Source of the DNA: Blastopirellula sp.
GTDB taxonomy: Bacteria; Planctomycetota; Planctomycetia; Pirellulales; Pirellulaceae
Assembly: GCA_002733575.1 (NCBI GenBank)
Contig: NVWB01000166.1
Coordinates: 1-42,792, forward strand
Direction: 5' to 3'
Length of the DNA: 42,792 nucleotides
The position numbers and the translations under genes are program-made. Position 1 is the stretch's first letter. Every line of letters begins with the position of its first letter. The notes beneath the pieces are model-generated. The model ran no database searches. It worked only from the letters and a program-made list of their open reading frames with translations, and had not been told where the DNA came from. This document shows, piece after piece, positions 1 to 9,464 of the stretch.

Positions 1-505
1 CGACCACCACACGGTCTGGTTTCATGAAGTCGTCAATGGCCGCCCCTTCTTTGAGGAATTCGGGATTACTGGCGACCTGACAGACCCTGCCGGTTGATTC
101 TTTTAGACGACGAGACGCCTCGGCGTTGGTTCCAACTGGTACCGTGCTCTTGATCACGACCGCTGCATCTTCTCGCAAGTGAGGAGCCAGGGCATCAATC
201 ACGGCCCAAAGTGCTGAGAGATTGGCCGCACCATCATCGCCTTGCGGAGTGCCTACGCCGAGGTAAACCAAGTCGGCAGTTGCCACGGCAGATGCCAAGT
301 CGGTGGTGAACTTCAATCTTCCTGAAGCCGAATTTCGTTTGACCAGTTCTTCCAGGCCAGGCTCAAAAATTGGAATGATGCCTTGCTTGAGATTTTCAAT
401 TTTTTCTTCATTGATATCAATGCAAGTAACATCATTTCCACTATCTGCAAAGCAAGTGCCTGTGACTAGGCCAACATATCCGGTTCCAACAATAGCGATC
501 TTCAT
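1..505 (-). CDS. ugd: UDP-glucose 6-dehydrogenase, N-terminal part (cut by window edge)
   Basis: The frame reads from an ATG at 505 leftward and runs off the window with no stop, giving about 168 residues. It begins [16 protein letters not shown], the Rossmann GxGYVG NAD-binding signature of the UDP-glucose/GDP-mannose dehydrogenase family, followed by [19 protein letters not shown] with the acidic residue expected to bind the NAD ribose. Later it has YLGVGTP and [10 protein letters not shown], both typical of UDP-glucose dehydrogenases. The family oxidises UDP-glucose to UDP-glucuronate in the cytoplasm. The catalytic cysteine lies in the missing C-terminal half, so the substrate (UDP-glucose versus another nucleotide sugar) cannot be settled here. 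It lies 91 bases downstream of rmd on the same strand and probably belongs to the same nucleotide-sugar group. Confidence 0.9.
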   Translation of the reverse strand, partial: MKIAIVGTGYVGLVTGTCFADSGNDVTCIDINEEKIENLKQGIIPIFEPGLEELVKRNSASGRLKFTTDLASAVATADLVYLGVGTPQGDDGAANLSALWAVIDALAPHLREDAAVVIKSTVPVGTNAEASRRLKESTGRVCQVASNPEFLKEGAAIDDFMKPDRVVV

Positions 506-596
506 TTATTACGCTCCACGCAGCATTATCTGTAAAGAGTTATTTTGACTTTTTTAGGAAGGGCTATGATACACAAAGTGAGCCATTTTGAGAGGG

Positions 597-1535
597 TCAG
601 TTTTTGAGACCATTATTCCAGATTGTCTGCAAGGTTTGCTCAAGTGGAATTCTAGGTGCATAGCCGGTATCGCGGGTGATTTTTGTCAAATCAGCGATAG
701 GTTCGTATTTGATTGTAGTTGAAGCCTGCTCGACTTGGGGCGATGTTCGGCTAATTTTCAACAATTGATCCAATATCTGCTGAGTTGAAATTTCGATGCC
801 GCTTCCCAGGTTGTAGATCTCTCCGCTTTTTCCATGTTGGGCCAACAGCCGGTAGCCGGTTGTTACATCGAGTACATCGGAAAGATCAAGGTGCGACCGC
901 AAGGAATAGACCGAGATATGATCAGGATTCTCTTGCAAACTTTGGCACCACTGAGGAACAAGATAGATGGGAAGCTGCCCAACCCCGGTATGGTTGAAGG
1001 CTCTGGCGATAACGACTTCGACCTGACTGTTGCTAGAATCTAGTAGCAGCTTTTCCGCCTCGCGTTTTGATTTTCCATAACCAGTGATCGGTTTGGCCGC
1101 AGCATCTTCTTTCACATGGTGATCGGCATCGCTTGCTTGATCAACGTACGAATAAACGCGTGAACTGCTACTAAATACAATTCGCACCGGGCCATTCAAT
1201 TGATGGGCCAGCTCAAGCACTGCGGCAGTTCCTGCAATGTTGACTTGTTGGGCCAACGGGGTTGTTTCATTCTTGCCACAGTCTGAAGGCTTGCTGATTG
1301 CGGCCAGATGATAAATGACTTGCGGATTGAATGCTTGTATTTGAGAGAGGGACTGCGGGGAAATTGGTTCGGTCAAATTCCAGGTAACTGTCTTGAGTGA
1401 ACCAGGAGGAATCGTTGGATTTGCCTCGTTAGAGCTTGATACAACAGTGCCCAGGAGTTGGTCACCTTGACTTTGCAGATGTGATGCTAGGTGCGTAGCC
1501 ACAAAGCCGGAAGCGCCTGTAATCAGGGCTCTCAC
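597..1535 (-). CDS. rmd: NAD-dependent epimerase/dehydratase, probable GDP-4-keto-6-deoxy-D-mannose reductase
   Basis: This 312-residue extended short-chain dehydrogenase has the N-terminal GASGFVA dinucleotide-binding motif (residues 7-13), a serine-rich FSSSS strand (121-125) and the catalytic YxxxK as YGKSK (153-157). The stretch [11 protein letters not shown] resembles the RPFNHxGPGQ segment of the Rmd type more than GDP-fucose synthase. In that family the enzyme reduces the 4-keto product of Gmd to GDP-D-rhamnose. The ATG overlaps the stop of gmd by four bases (ATGA), so the two are translationally coupled, which supports the pairing of activities. The exact product is inferred from family resemblance and context; another GDP-deoxyhexose reductase is possible. 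Confidence 0.8.
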   Translation of the reverse strand: MRALITGASGFVATHLASHLQSQGDQLLGTVVSSSNEANPTIPPGSLKTVTWNLTEPISPQSLSQIQAFNPQVIYHLAAISKPSDCGKNETTPLAQQVNIAGTAAVLELAHQLNGPVRIVFSSSSRVYSYVDQASDADHHVKEDAAAKPITGYGKSKREAEKLLLDSSNSQVEVVIARAFNHTGVGQLPIYLVPQWCQSLQENPDHISVYSLRSHLDLSDVLDVTTGYRLLAQHGKSGEIYNLGSGIEISTQQILDQLLKISRTSPQVEQASTTIKYEPIADLTKITRDTGYAPRIPLEQTLQTIWNNGLKN

Positions 1536-2521
1536 GATGAAACCCTTTGTGCGTTTGGGTGTTCTTTTTGAATTAAAGCGAGGTCTCCGTCCACCATTTT
1601 TTCTACAAGCTGCTGGAATGAAACCTTAGGCTCCCAGCCTAAGACTCTCTTGGCCTTGGAGCAATCACCTAATAAGGTATTAACTTCAGCAGGGCGGAAG
1701 AATTGGGGATCGACTTCAACATATTTTTCCCAATTGAGACCCACTCGATCAAATGCAAGCTGAGCAAATTCACGAACGGTATGCTTTTCACCAGTGGAAA
1801 TAACATAGTCATCCGGTTCTTCTTGCTGCAACATCATCCACATCGCTTCAACATAGTCTCCTGCAAATCCCCAATCGCGTTCTGCATCGAGATTGCCAAG
1901 AAATAGTTTATCTTGCAGCCCATACGCAATGCGAACGGCAGAGTTTGTTATTTTACGAGTTACAAACGAAAGTCCTCGACGTGGCGATTCATGATTGAAC
2001 AGAATGCCGCTACAGGCGAACATATCGAAACTTTCGCGATAATTGATCGTCATCCAATGTCCGTAAACTTTGGCAACACCATAAGGGCTGCGTGGCCAAA
2101 GCGGAGTGGTTTCGGTCTGCGGTTCTTCTTGTACCTTGCCAAACATTTCGCTAGACGATGCTTGGTAGAAGCGGATTCCGAGGTCTACCTGGCGAATTGC
2201 TTCGAGCATGCGAGTGACACCAAGACCGGTGATTTCACTTGTTTGCAATGGCTGGTCAAAGCTAAGAGGCACAAAACTCTGAGCGGCCAAGTTATAGATT
2301 TCTGCGGGCTTTACTTTTTCAAGCAATCGAACCAAACAGAGTTGATCAATCAAATTACCTTCATGGAGTGTTATTTTGTCTCGTATATGTTCAATGTATT
2401 CAAACCGTTCCATGCTACTGCGACGAAACATTGCATGAACTTCGTATCCCTTGTCTAGCAATAGTTCAGCAAGGTAAGCGCCGTCTTGACCTGTAATACC
2501 AGTAATTAATGCGCGTTTCAT
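1532..2521 (-). CDS. gmd: GDP-mannose 4,6-dehydratase
   Basis: The 329-residue protein begins [21 protein letters not shown], the near-invariant Gmd opening with the GxxGxxG NADP site at 8-14. It continues with [13 protein letters not shown] (120-132), containing the catalytic serine/glutamate region, and [12 protein letters not shown] (145-156) with catalytic Tyr147 and Lys151. The family converts GDP-mannose to GDP-4-keto-6-deoxy-mannose in the cytoplasm, the first step to GDP-rhamnose or GDP-fucose. It lies only 12 bases downstream of gyrA on the same strand and overlaps rmd by four bases. Length and motifs are normal for the family. Confidence 0.96.
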   Translation of the reverse strand: MKRALITGITGQDGAYLAELLLDKGYEVHAMFRRSSMERFEYIEHIRDKITLHEGNLIDQLCLVRLLEKVKPAEIYNLAAQSFVPLSFDQPLQTSEITGLGVTRMLEAIRQVDLGIRFYQASSSEMFGKVQEEPQTETTPLWPRSPYGVAKVYGHWMTINYRESFDMFACSGILFNHESPRRGLSFVTRKITNSAVRIAYGLQDKLFLGNLDAERDWGFAGDYVEAMWMMLQQEEPDDYVISTGEKHTVREFAQLAFDRVGLNWEKYVEVDPQFFRPAEVNTLLGDCSKAKRVLGWEPKVSFQQLVEKMVDGDLALIQKEHPNAQRVSS

Positions 2522-2533
2522 AATCCATTATTC

Positions 2534-5350
2534 CTAGTCGTTAATTGGGTTATCGTCGGTTTCTGTGTCACTATTATCTATAGGTTTTTCAGTTGAATCT
2601 GATTCCAGTATTGCTGTGCTCCCAGCATCAGAAGCTGGAGCATCAGAAGCTGGAGCATCAGAAGCTGGAGCATCAGTGCCGGGCTCTACGGCTGCCTCTT
2701 CTCCATCATTGTCTTCATCTTTGGGAACGCGAACCGCGGCAGCCAGGGTATCTCCCTCACTGAGTGACATGATACGAACGCCTTGCGTGTTCCGACCCAC
2801 GATACTGATATCGGAAGCTGCGATGCGTTGAAGTTTACCGCCGGAAGTCATCATCAACACTTCGTCGTCATCGGTCACACTAGCAATACCAACCACCTTG
2901 CCGTTGCGGGCCGTGGTTTTGATGTCGCGAACTCCTTTACCGCCTCGTCTTTGAGTACGATAACGGGCGGTGCCGGATGTGGTTTCTTCTTCAGACTCTT
3001 CAGTAGACGTACCTGGGCCAAAGTTGGTACGCTTGCCGTACCCATTTTCGCAAACTGTCAGCAATTGGGCATCAGGATCAGCAACAACCATTCCGACCAA
3101 TTCATCACCCTCAGAAAGGCGAACACCCTTCACACCGCTAGAATTTCGTCCCACAGGCCGGGCATCATCGTCACGAAAACGAATGGCCATGCCGTTGGAA
3201 GTCGAGAGCACTAATTCATCATCAGGCTTGGTGACTACGACATCAACTAGCTCGTCGCCTTCACGCAATTTGATGGCAATAATACCCCGTTTCATCGGTC
3301 GGCTGTAGGCTTCCAGCTTGGTCTTTTTGATCAGTCCTTTTTTGGTTGCCATAACCAAGAAGTGACCTGGTAAGTTGAAGTCGCGTACAGCACGGCAGTC
3401 AGCAATGCGTTCCCCGTCTTCTAATTGAAGCAGGTTCACAATCGCTCGGCCACGTGCGTCACGCGAGAGATTTGGCAGATCATAAACTTTTTGCCAATGA
3501 ACTTTTCCTTGATTGGTAAAGAACAACAGGTAGGCATGCGTACTGGCGACGAACAAATGTTCGATTGGATCTTCGTCTTCGGACTTGGCCCCTTTGACCC
3601 CTTTGCCACCACGTTTTTGCGACTTGTAAACCGAAGTCGGGGTTCGTTTGATGTAGCCATTGTGGCTGATCGAAACGACCATGTCTTCTTCTTCGATCAG
3701 GTCTTCTAGGTCGACATGGCCAAGTTCTTCGAGCGAAATCTCGGTGCGACGTTTATCGCCAAACCGATTAGTAATCTCTTCCATCTGCTCTTTGATGATG
3801 TCTAAGATATTTTGTTCGTCTGACAAAATCCGCAGATATTCTGTAATCTCGAGCAGTAGTTTGTGATGTTCTTTACTCAGTTTTTCTTGTTCTAGACCGA
3901 CTAATTGGCCCAGCGTCATTCGCAAAATTGCGTCGGTTTGCACCGCAGTTAATGAATAGGTGTCAGACTCACCACGCTCGTCTTTGAACAGAGCAAACCC
4001 TTCTTCACCTAACGCCCGGGCCATCATCGAAGCGGGGCACTCAATACCCATCAAGCTGATTTTGGCTTCAGACTGCGTGGCGGAAGCACGGATCACGCGG
4101 ATGATTTCATCGATATCGGCCAGAGCTAATAGCAGACCTTCGATGGTGTGTTTGCGTTGCCGGGCTTTCGCCAGCAGGAATTGCGTTCGGCGACGCAGTA
4201 CGGTCACGCGATGACGGACATACTCTTGCAGCATATCCTTAAGCGTCAAAGTACGCGGCTGGCCATCGACCAAGGCCAACATAATCATCGAGAATGAATC
4301 TTGAATCGGCGAGAACTGGTACAACTGATTGAGGACCACTTCAGGATCGGCATCGCGTTTGATTTCAACAATCAAGCGAACTGGTTCTTTCAAATCGCTT
4401 TCGTTGCGAAGCGCTGAGATGCCAGAGATGCGACCATCGGTTACCAGAGACGCAATTTTTTCTTCCACACGATCTCGTGTTTGTTGGAATGGTAAATCGT
4501 GAATCAAAATGCGCCAACGACCTTTTTTGTGCTCTTCAATGGTCGTGTGAGAGCGAACTTGAATGGTACTTCGCCCAGTCAAATAACCACGACGAACGCC
4601 ACTGCGGCCACAGATAATTCCGCCTGTGGGAAAGTCGGGGCCTGGGATGATCTCCATCAAGGATTCAATTGAAACCTCAGGCTCATCGATCAAGCGAATG
4701 ACTGCGTTACAAACTTCGCCCAAGTTGTGCGGAGGAATCGAAGTTGCCATACCAACCGCGATTCCACTGGTTCCATTCACTAACAAGTTCGGATACTTAC
4801 TTGGCAGTACAGTCGGCTCCGTACCACGCTCGTCGTAAGTCGGAGTATAGTCGACCGTGTCTAGCTTCAAATCTTCTAGCAGTAACCCAGCAAAGTGCGA
4901 CATGCGAGCTTCGGTATATCGCATAGCAGCCGGAGGCAAACCGGCAATCGAGCCAAAGTTTCCCTGCTTGTCGACCAGTACGCACCGCATGTTCCACTCT
5001 TGAGCCATGCGGACCAGAGTCGGGTAGATCACACTTTCACCATGCGGATGATAGTTACCGCTGGTGTCACCTGAAATTTTGGCGCATTTGACACGAGCGG
5101 CACCAGGCGAAAGATTCAAGTCATTCATGGCGACAAGGATACGCCGCTGCGATGGTTTTAGCCCGTCACGAACATCAGGCAAGGCTCGACTAACAATCAC
5201 GCTCATGGCGTACGTCAGATAGCTTTCCTTTAACTCGTCTTCGATCGGCATTTGGATCAAGCGAGTGCCGCTGTTGTTTGGGCCGGTAGGTTCAAAGTTG
5301 TTGGGATCATCGCCATCAGGTGTGTCAGAGTTGGTTCCGTCGGTTGACAA
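2534..5350 (-). CDS. gyrA: DNA gyrase subunit A
   Basis: The 938-residue protein is the DNA-cleaving subunit of the GyrA2B2 complex. After a polar 30-residue leader the breakage-reunion domain starts ([20 protein letters not shown]) and the active-site tyrosine is Tyr145 in [10 protein letters not shown]. The C-terminal pinwheel has a GyrA-box-like QKRGGKG in blade 1 and a QRRGGKG in a later blade, and ends with the usual [13 protein letters not shown] segment. These boxes identify GyrA rather than ParC. The quinolone-determining region reads [10 protein letters not shown] (101-110), with Glu where E. coli has Asp82 and Pro where it has Asp87. The last 60 or so residues form an acidic, Ser/Ala/Pro-rich tail with three DAPAS repeats. 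No gyrB is in the window; gmd follows after 12 bases. Confidence 0.97.
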   Translation of the reverse strand: MSTDGTNSDTPDGDDPNNFEPTGPNNSGTRLIQMPIEDELKESYLTYAMSVIVSRALPDVRDGLKPSQRRILVAMNDLNLSPGAARVKCAKISGDTSGNYHPHGESVIYPTLVRMAQEWNMRCVLVDKQGNFGSIAGLPPAAMRYTEARMSHFAGLLLEDLKLDTVDYTPTYDERGTEPTVLPSKYPNLLVNGTSGIAVGMATSIPPHNLGEVCNAVIRLIDEPEVSIESLMEIIPGPDFPTGGIICGRSGVRRGYLTGRSTIQVRSHTTIEEHKKGRWRILIHDLPFQQTRDRVEEKIASLVTDGRISGISALRNESDLKEPVRLIVEIKRDADPEVVLNQLYQFSPIQDSFSMIMLALVDGQPRTLTLKDMLQEYVRHRVTVLRRRTQFLLAKARQRKHTIEGLLLALADIDEIIRVIRASATQSEAKISLMGIECPASMMARALGEEGFALFKDERGESDTYSLTAVQTDAILRMTLGQLVGLEQEKLSKEHHKLLLEITEYLRILSDEQNILDIIKEQMEEITNRFGDKRRTEISLEELGHVDLEDLIEEEDMVVSISHNGYIKRTPTSVYKSQKRGGKGVKGAKSEDEDPIEHLFVASTHAYLLFFTNQGKVHWQKVYDLPNLSRDARGRAIVNLLQLEDGERIADCRAVRDFNLPGHFLVMATKKGLIKKTKLEAYSRPMKRGIIAIKLREGDELVDVVVTKPDDELVLSTSNGMAIRFRDDDARPVGRNSSGVKGVRLSEGDELVGMVVADPDAQLLTVCENGYGKRTNFGPGTSTEESEEETTSGTARYRTQRRGGKGVRDIKTTARNGKVVGIASVTDDDEVLMMTSGGKLQRIAASDISIVGRNTQGVRIMSLSEGDTLAAAVRVPKDEDNDGEEAAVEPGTDAPASDAPASDAPASDAGSTAILESDSTEKPIDNSDTETDDNPIND
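2625..2676 (-). repeat. 15-base tandem repeat in the gyrA 3' end
   Basis: Three perfect copies of the 15-mer gcatcagaagctgga (plus-strand reading) start at 2625, 2640 and 2655, followed by a partial copy. The unit length is a multiple of three, so copies encode the pentapeptide DAPAS in the acidic GyrA tail without breaking the frame. Such a repeat is prone to copy-number change by slippage. Confidence 0.9.
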
Positions 5351-5748
5351 GAGAGCGTCCTTTGCGTGGTAATCGGAACAAATCAGAGGCTACGAAAGCA
5401 GCTTGGATTGCCTTTGATTTGGGGTATCAAATTAGGATAAGTGGACTGTGAATAGACAGCACCATTCTCACCCCTGAATGGTCTATAACCTGCTGCAATT
5501 TTATCGATTGAGCAAACGGCCAATTTTACCATTTTCGAAACATCATAACTACCCGACTAGAGCCTTTAAAAGAGCCGCAAACCCTGAAAATACAAGAAGT
5601 TACGATTTTTAGATCAAGCAAGCATTAAATATCTTAGAAACCCGGCTTTCGACCTCTTCAATTGCTTGAAAATAGGGTGAGCATACATCAGGATAGAGGA
5701 CTCGTTTCCTGTTGTTGTTTACCAAAAAAGATTGGACTGATTGAGAAT
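5351..5748. other. Divergent intergenic region between gyrA and the EEP-family gene
   Basis: About 400 bases hold the upstream regions of gyrA (minus) and the endonuclease-like gene (plus). The sequence is AT-rich, especially at about 5500-5640. I see no convincing -35/-10 pair, RNA gene or inverted repeat. A TTG at 5662 opens the downstream frame 29 codons early, but the peptide before the ATG at 5749 does not look like a start followed by a signal peptide. Confidence 0.5.
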
Positions 5749-6642
5749 ATGACCTCGCTCAAAATTACTTTGCTGATGCTCCTGGCTGCACTTGTCGGAA
5801 TTGCGTCAGAATCTAACACTTCTGCCGCAGAACCGAACGATAAAATCACCGTTCGCGCGATGTCTTTCAATATCCGATACGACAACCCAAGAGATGGCGA
5901 AAACGCTTGGCCTCATCGCAAACATTTGGTTGCCGACGTGGTGATTGATTTTAAGGCCGATGTCGTCGGCATGCAGGAAGTGGTCAAACATCAGGCCGAG
6001 TACTTGGCAGAAAACCTAGGCGAACATGGGTTCAAGTGGTTTGGTGTAGGCCGTGATGACGGCAAAGACAAAGGCGAGTTTGCCCCCATCTTCTATAACG
6101 CAAAGAAGTACACGGTTTTAGATCGCGGTTATTTTTGGCTTTCAGAAACGCCCGATGTTATTGGTAGCAAAAGCTGGGATGCTGCCATTACACGCATCGC
6201 AACTTGGCTTAAACTACAAGATAAGGAATCTAAAAAAGAGTTCTTCGTTTTCAATACGCACTTTGATCACCGTGGTCGCCAGTCTCGCTTTAAGAGTGCT
6301 CAGTTGCTTTCTAGCAAACTCGTAGAAATCGCAGGCAGTACGCCTGCGGTCTTGCTAGGCGATTTCAACTGCCTACCAGACTCTGATCCTTACCGAACTA
6401 TTACCGCATTGCCGGCAAATGTTCGAGTCGCTCCGCTGCGAGACGCGTTCACACTGGCCAAAACCAAAAAAGGCCCCGAGACAACCTGGTCTGGCTTTAA
6501 AGAAGTCACCCCGAATCGCCGCATCGATTTCATCTTTGTCCATGGCAACCAGAATGTGATTCACCACGAGATCATCGACCGCACAGTGAATGGCCGTTTT
6601 CCATCGGATCACTTGCCGCTGGTTGCAGAGTTGGAGTTTTAG
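5749..6642 (+). CDS. Secreted endonuclease/exonuclease/phosphatase family protein
   Basis: I chose the ATG at 5749 because it gives a clean signal peptide (MTSLKITLLMLLAALVGIA, likely cleaved after TSAAEP-type sequence) and a 297-residue protein; the frame is open back to a TTG at 5662. All landmarks of the EEP (DNase I-like) fold are present in order: SFNIRYD, VVGMQEV with the metal-binding Glu, FNTHFDHRG, LLGDFNCLPDS with the GDFN motif, RRIDFIFV, and the terminal SDHLPLVAEL with the catalytic His. Members hydrolyse phosphodiester or phosphomonoester bonds with Mg2+. The substrate cannot be read from the sequence. The export signal suggests a periplasmic or extracellular role, for example phosphate scavenging from nucleic acids or phosphosugars (inference). 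Confidence 0.9.
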   Translation: MTSLKITLLMLLAALVGIASESNTSAAEPNDKITVRAMSFNIRYDNPRDGENAWPHRKHLVADVVIDFKADVVGMQEVVKHQAEYLAENLGEHGFKWFGVGRDDGKDKGEFAPIFYNAKKYTVLDRGYFWLSETPDVIGSKSWDAAITRIATWLKLQDKESKKEFFVFNTHFDHRGRQSRFKSAQLLSSKLVEIAGSTPAVLLGDFNCLPDSDPYRTITALPANVRVAPLRDAFTLAKTKKGPETTWSGFKEVTPNRRIDFIFVHGNQNVIHHEIIDRTVNGRFPSDHLPLVAELEF

Positions 6643-6713
6643 GAAACTAAAATGTACTTGCCTATATTATTTACTCGGCGTTCACTCCGAACCATTGCTA
6701 CAAAAAACTTGCC

Positions 6714-7259
6714 ATGAACTCTATTGAAAATGATTTGTTTGAAATTGAAGAGCAGGACCAAGAGGAATTCTCTATAAGACTTGAAGGTGTGTTAAGAGAT
6801 GAAGACTACGAAAAGGCTCAAAAGCTTCAATGGTCAGGCAGTCGTGTATTTCAGTACATCGCAGTTGTATTCGGTGTGCTTGTTGCGTTAATAGCCATTG
6901 ACACGTTAGCTCATGATCCCAACGCACAAGCATTAGAGATGACCCTGGATATTGTATCTATCGCAATTGGATTACTTGTATTTGTTTTCATTGCATTAAT
7001 AAAACCGCAAGAGAAGAGCGAAAAAAAACTAGAAGAACATCTCTCTCTTCTAATTACAAAAGATGGTCTCTTCGGAGATTATATTCAAACCTCCACATCC
7101 TTTTTGCCCTGGGAAAATGTGCTTAGAGCATCAAGGCATGAAGATTTAGTCACTCTGTATGCATCCACAAAGCAAACTGTATTGACACCACGACGATTGT
7201 TCTTGGACGACAATCAATGGAGAGATTTTTTACGCATATTAAATAAATATGCGTTTTAA
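6714..7259 (+). CDS. YcxB-like two-TM membrane protein (copy 1)
   Basis: The 181-residue protein has an acidic, soluble N-terminus, two adjacent hydrophobic segments (about residues 45-65 and 78-98), a charged stretch, then a C-terminal soluble domain reading LLITKDGLFGDYIQT, FLPWENVLRASRHEDLVTLY and LTPRRLFLDDNQWRDFLRIL. The order 2 TM, then a 'x-x-x-W-x-x-V/I' segment, then 'P-x-R-x-F' matches the pattern of YcxB-like proteins (a PH-like C-terminal domain of unknown function). It is clearly related to the next gene, 96 bases downstream. No function is known; a membrane-associated sensory or stress role would be a guess. Confidence 0.7.
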   Translation: MNSIENDLFEIEEQDQEEFSIRLEGVLRDEDYEKAQKLQWSGSRVFQYIAVVFGVLVALIAIDTLAHDPNAQALEMTLDIVSIAIGLLVFVFIALIKPQEKSEKKLEEHLSLLITKDGLFGDYIQTSTSFLPWENVLRASRHEDLVTLYASTKQTVLTPRRLFLDDNQWRDFLRILNKYAF

Positions 7260-7355
7260 TAGCCTTTAGGGGAGTTCACCGAGAAGTGTCTTTTTTTAGA
7301 ACAATTAAATCTCACCATGTAAGTAAACTGCTCTAATTCACTTTTGGAGATTTAG

Positions 7356-7814
7356 ATGGATCAGAATTCATATTCAGAACTATTCCCTATTATAATTGAG
7401 GGGACTCTCTCGAATGAGGATATTGCTCTGGCTAGAAGAATAAGCTGGAAGAAAAACTGGCCTATCTTATTAATTTCTCTACCCGCAATTATATTACTCA
7501 GCGTTGTTACCAGCCCAGTATTCTTGCTTTTTAGCATAGCTGTTTATTACGGTGTAATACTAGGCTCACCTAAAATTTCGACTGTTGGAAGCTCTCTGGC
7601 TGTTCAAATTACGAGTGACGGGCTTCTCGGGCAAATTCTTCCTGTACCAGGCTCTGTGATTCTCTGGGAAGACATCCGTAGAGCCTCTAAGACAGAAAAC
7701 ATGATTATCTTTTACTTGCCAAAGCGAGAATGCCTAATCCTCCCCGCTCGGCTCTTTCCTAATCATGAGAGATGGTCAGTATTTCGACAATTTATTTCAG
7801 AGAGAGTGCTCTGA
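7356..7814 (+). CDS. YcxB-like two-TM membrane protein (copy 2)
   Basis: This 152-residue protein is a paralog of the preceding gene. Shared landmarks are the N-terminal I-I-E-G-T-L-S-N-E-D segment (versus I-R-L-E-G-V-L-R-D-E-D), two hydrophobic segments (about 33-67), ITSDGLLGQILP, VILWEDIRRASKTENMIIFY and LILPARLFPNHERWSVFRQF. It is shorter because the acidic N-terminal extension and the linker after the TM pair are reduced. An ATG at 7356 follows a GGAG-like site (tttggagattt). It sits in a small plus-strand pair ahead of a sulfatase; shared function with copy 1 is inferred from similarity only. Confidence 0.7.
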   Translation: MDQNSYSELFPIIIEGTLSNEDIALARRISWKKNWPILLISLPAIILLSVVTSPVFLLFSIAVYYGVILGSPKISTVGSSLAVQITSDGLLGQILPVPGSVILWEDIRRASKTENMIIFYLPKRECLILPARLFPNHERWSVFRQFISERVL

Positions 7815-7923
7815 GTTGTTGAGGACCAATTAATAACAAACAAACCATTTGACCGAGAACCCCACTCCAACGAAAATAAAAATCAGGTAATCCCCTCCCT
7901 TTCATCATCCAGAAAGAACCGCT

Positions 7924-9267
7924 GTGAATAACTATCGAATCTTATTCGTTATTGCAATTACTTTCTACCTGTCGGCTGCAAACGCAGAGGCCAAGTCAAC
8001 CGACAAGCCTAACATCGTTCTAATCATGGCCGATGATTTGGGCATCGAGGGCCTCGGAAGCTACGGCGGCACAAGTTACGCTACGCCTAACTTAGATCAA
8101 CTGGCGGCCGCTGGCATGCGGTACACGCATGCGTATGCTCAGCCGCTTTGCACTAATACGCGCATTCAATTAATGACGGGCCAATACAACTCACGCAACT
8201 GGTTGTATTTCGGCATCTTGGACCCTCGTGAAAAAACGTTTGGTCACTACATGCAGGATGCTGGTTATAAAACTTGCATTTCAGGCAAGTGGCAACTGTA
8301 TAGCTATGATCCCTTGGATTATCCTGGTGCCGAAAAACGACGTTCGACCGGCACCAAAGCCGAAGATGCTGGCTTCGATGAATACTTCCTCTGGCATGTT
8401 GACCACACCGAAGACAAAGGCTCACGCTATGCCAGCCCTGTGATTTCTAACAACGGCAAATTCGTGGCAAACACTGAAGACAAATATGGGCCAGATTTGT
8501 TTGTCGATTACATCGGCGACTTCATGAAACGCCATCAAGACGAACCCTTCTTTGTTTACTATTCGATGGCACTGCCGCATTGGCCCATGGTGCCGACGCC
8601 CGATAGTAGAGTTTGGAGTGACCCTAGTCGTCGTCTGGAAGAAGACACCGTTTACTTTAAAGACATGGTGCAGTACACCGACAAGATGGTGGGTAAAGTG
8701 ATTCAGCAGCTTGAAGATCTGAATCTAACGGATAACACATTATTGATTTTCTATAGCGATAACGGCACCCATCTAAAAATCACTTCGATGATGGGCGATA
8801 CCGCTGTGGCTGGCGGCAAAGGGGAATCGACCGATGCTGGAACTCATGTTCCATTGATTGCCCGATGGCCAGGAAATATCAAGCCGGGCACCGTGAATGA
8901 CAACTTAGTTGATTCGACCGATTTTCTTCCCACAATCTTAGAGGCCGCTGGCAGTCAGGTTCCGAAAGATACCGTCTGTGATGGCGTCAGCTTCTATCAA
9001 CAACTGCTGGGCAAAAAGTCGCAAACGCGAGATTGGGTGTTCGTGCATTTCGACCCACGCCCAGGCTGGGACAAAGATCGATTCCGCCTGGTGATCTTCG
9101 CGAGAGATCGAAGATACAAACTTTATGCGGATGGCCGCTTGTTTGATATCAAGAAGGATGTACTCGAAAAAAGGCCCATTACCGTGGCTTCTGATTCCAA
9201 GCAGACGCAACAAGCCAGAAAACGACTGCAAATTGTGCTTGATCAACATGCGGTGAAACCTTCGTAG
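7924..9267 (+). CDS. Secreted sulfatase family protein with atypical active-site motif
   Basis: The 447-residue alkaline-phosphatase-fold protein starts at a GTG, has a signal peptide (NNYRILFVIAITFYLSAANA) and then NIVLIMADDLG, with Asp37/Asp38 as expected Ca2+ ligands. The core landmarks GKWQLYSY, YYSMALPHWPMV, IFYSDNGTH and GKGESTDAGTHVPLIARWPG are those of S1-family sulfatases. The nucleophile position reads C76-T-N-T-R with the downstream MTG, where the formylglycine-generating signature is normally C/S-x-P/A-x-R. The Pro/Ala position is Asn, so maturation of Cys76 is uncertain. GKGEST occupies the place of the substrate-site lysine segment. The substrate, presumably a sulfated glycan or small ester, cannot be assigned. 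Confidence 0.9.
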   Translation: MNNYRILFVIAITFYLSAANAEAKSTDKPNIVLIMADDLGIEGLGSYGGTSYATPNLDQLAAAGMRYTHAYAQPLCTNTRIQLMTGQYNSRNWLYFGILDPREKTFGHYMQDAGYKTCISGKWQLYSYDPLDYPGAEKRRSTGTKAEDAGFDEYFLWHVDHTEDKGSRYASPVISNNGKFVANTEDKYGPDLFVDYIGDFMKRHQDEPFFVYYSMALPHWPMVPTPDSRVWSDPSRRLEEDTVYFKDMVQYTDKMVGKVIQQLEDLNLTDNTLLIFYSDNGTHLKITSMMGDTAVAGGKGESTDAGTHVPLIARWPGNIKPGTVNDNLVDSTDFLPTILEAAGSQVPKDTVCDGVSFYQQLLGKKSQTRDWVFVHFDPRPGWDKDRFRLVIFARDRRYKLYADGRLFDIKKDVLEKRPITVASDSKQTQQARKRLQIVLDQHAVKPS

Positions 9268-9464
9268 GTCTTGCCGTTTGCTGGCGGGGTGATCTCTACA
9301 TCTGCGTGAGTGCTAGCATAATTTTGCTTGCGATTTTGCGTTTATAGTGTCAATTGCGTAATTTTTAAGATGATCTCTGAGATTCCTCTTTTTCCAGGAC
9401 TGACCTTCCTCTAAATTGGATGCAACGTATTTTTCTACGATCTTGTATGCATTAACGGACTCTC

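Noticed and set aside
1913..2458. 181-codon plus-strand frame inside gmd
   Set aside because: It is antisense to a strongly conserved gene and encodes a low-information Cys/His-rich peptide.
2625..2676. Short tandem repeats as a possible CRISPR array
   Set aside because: The units are 15 bases, directly adjacent without spacers, and coding in gyrA.
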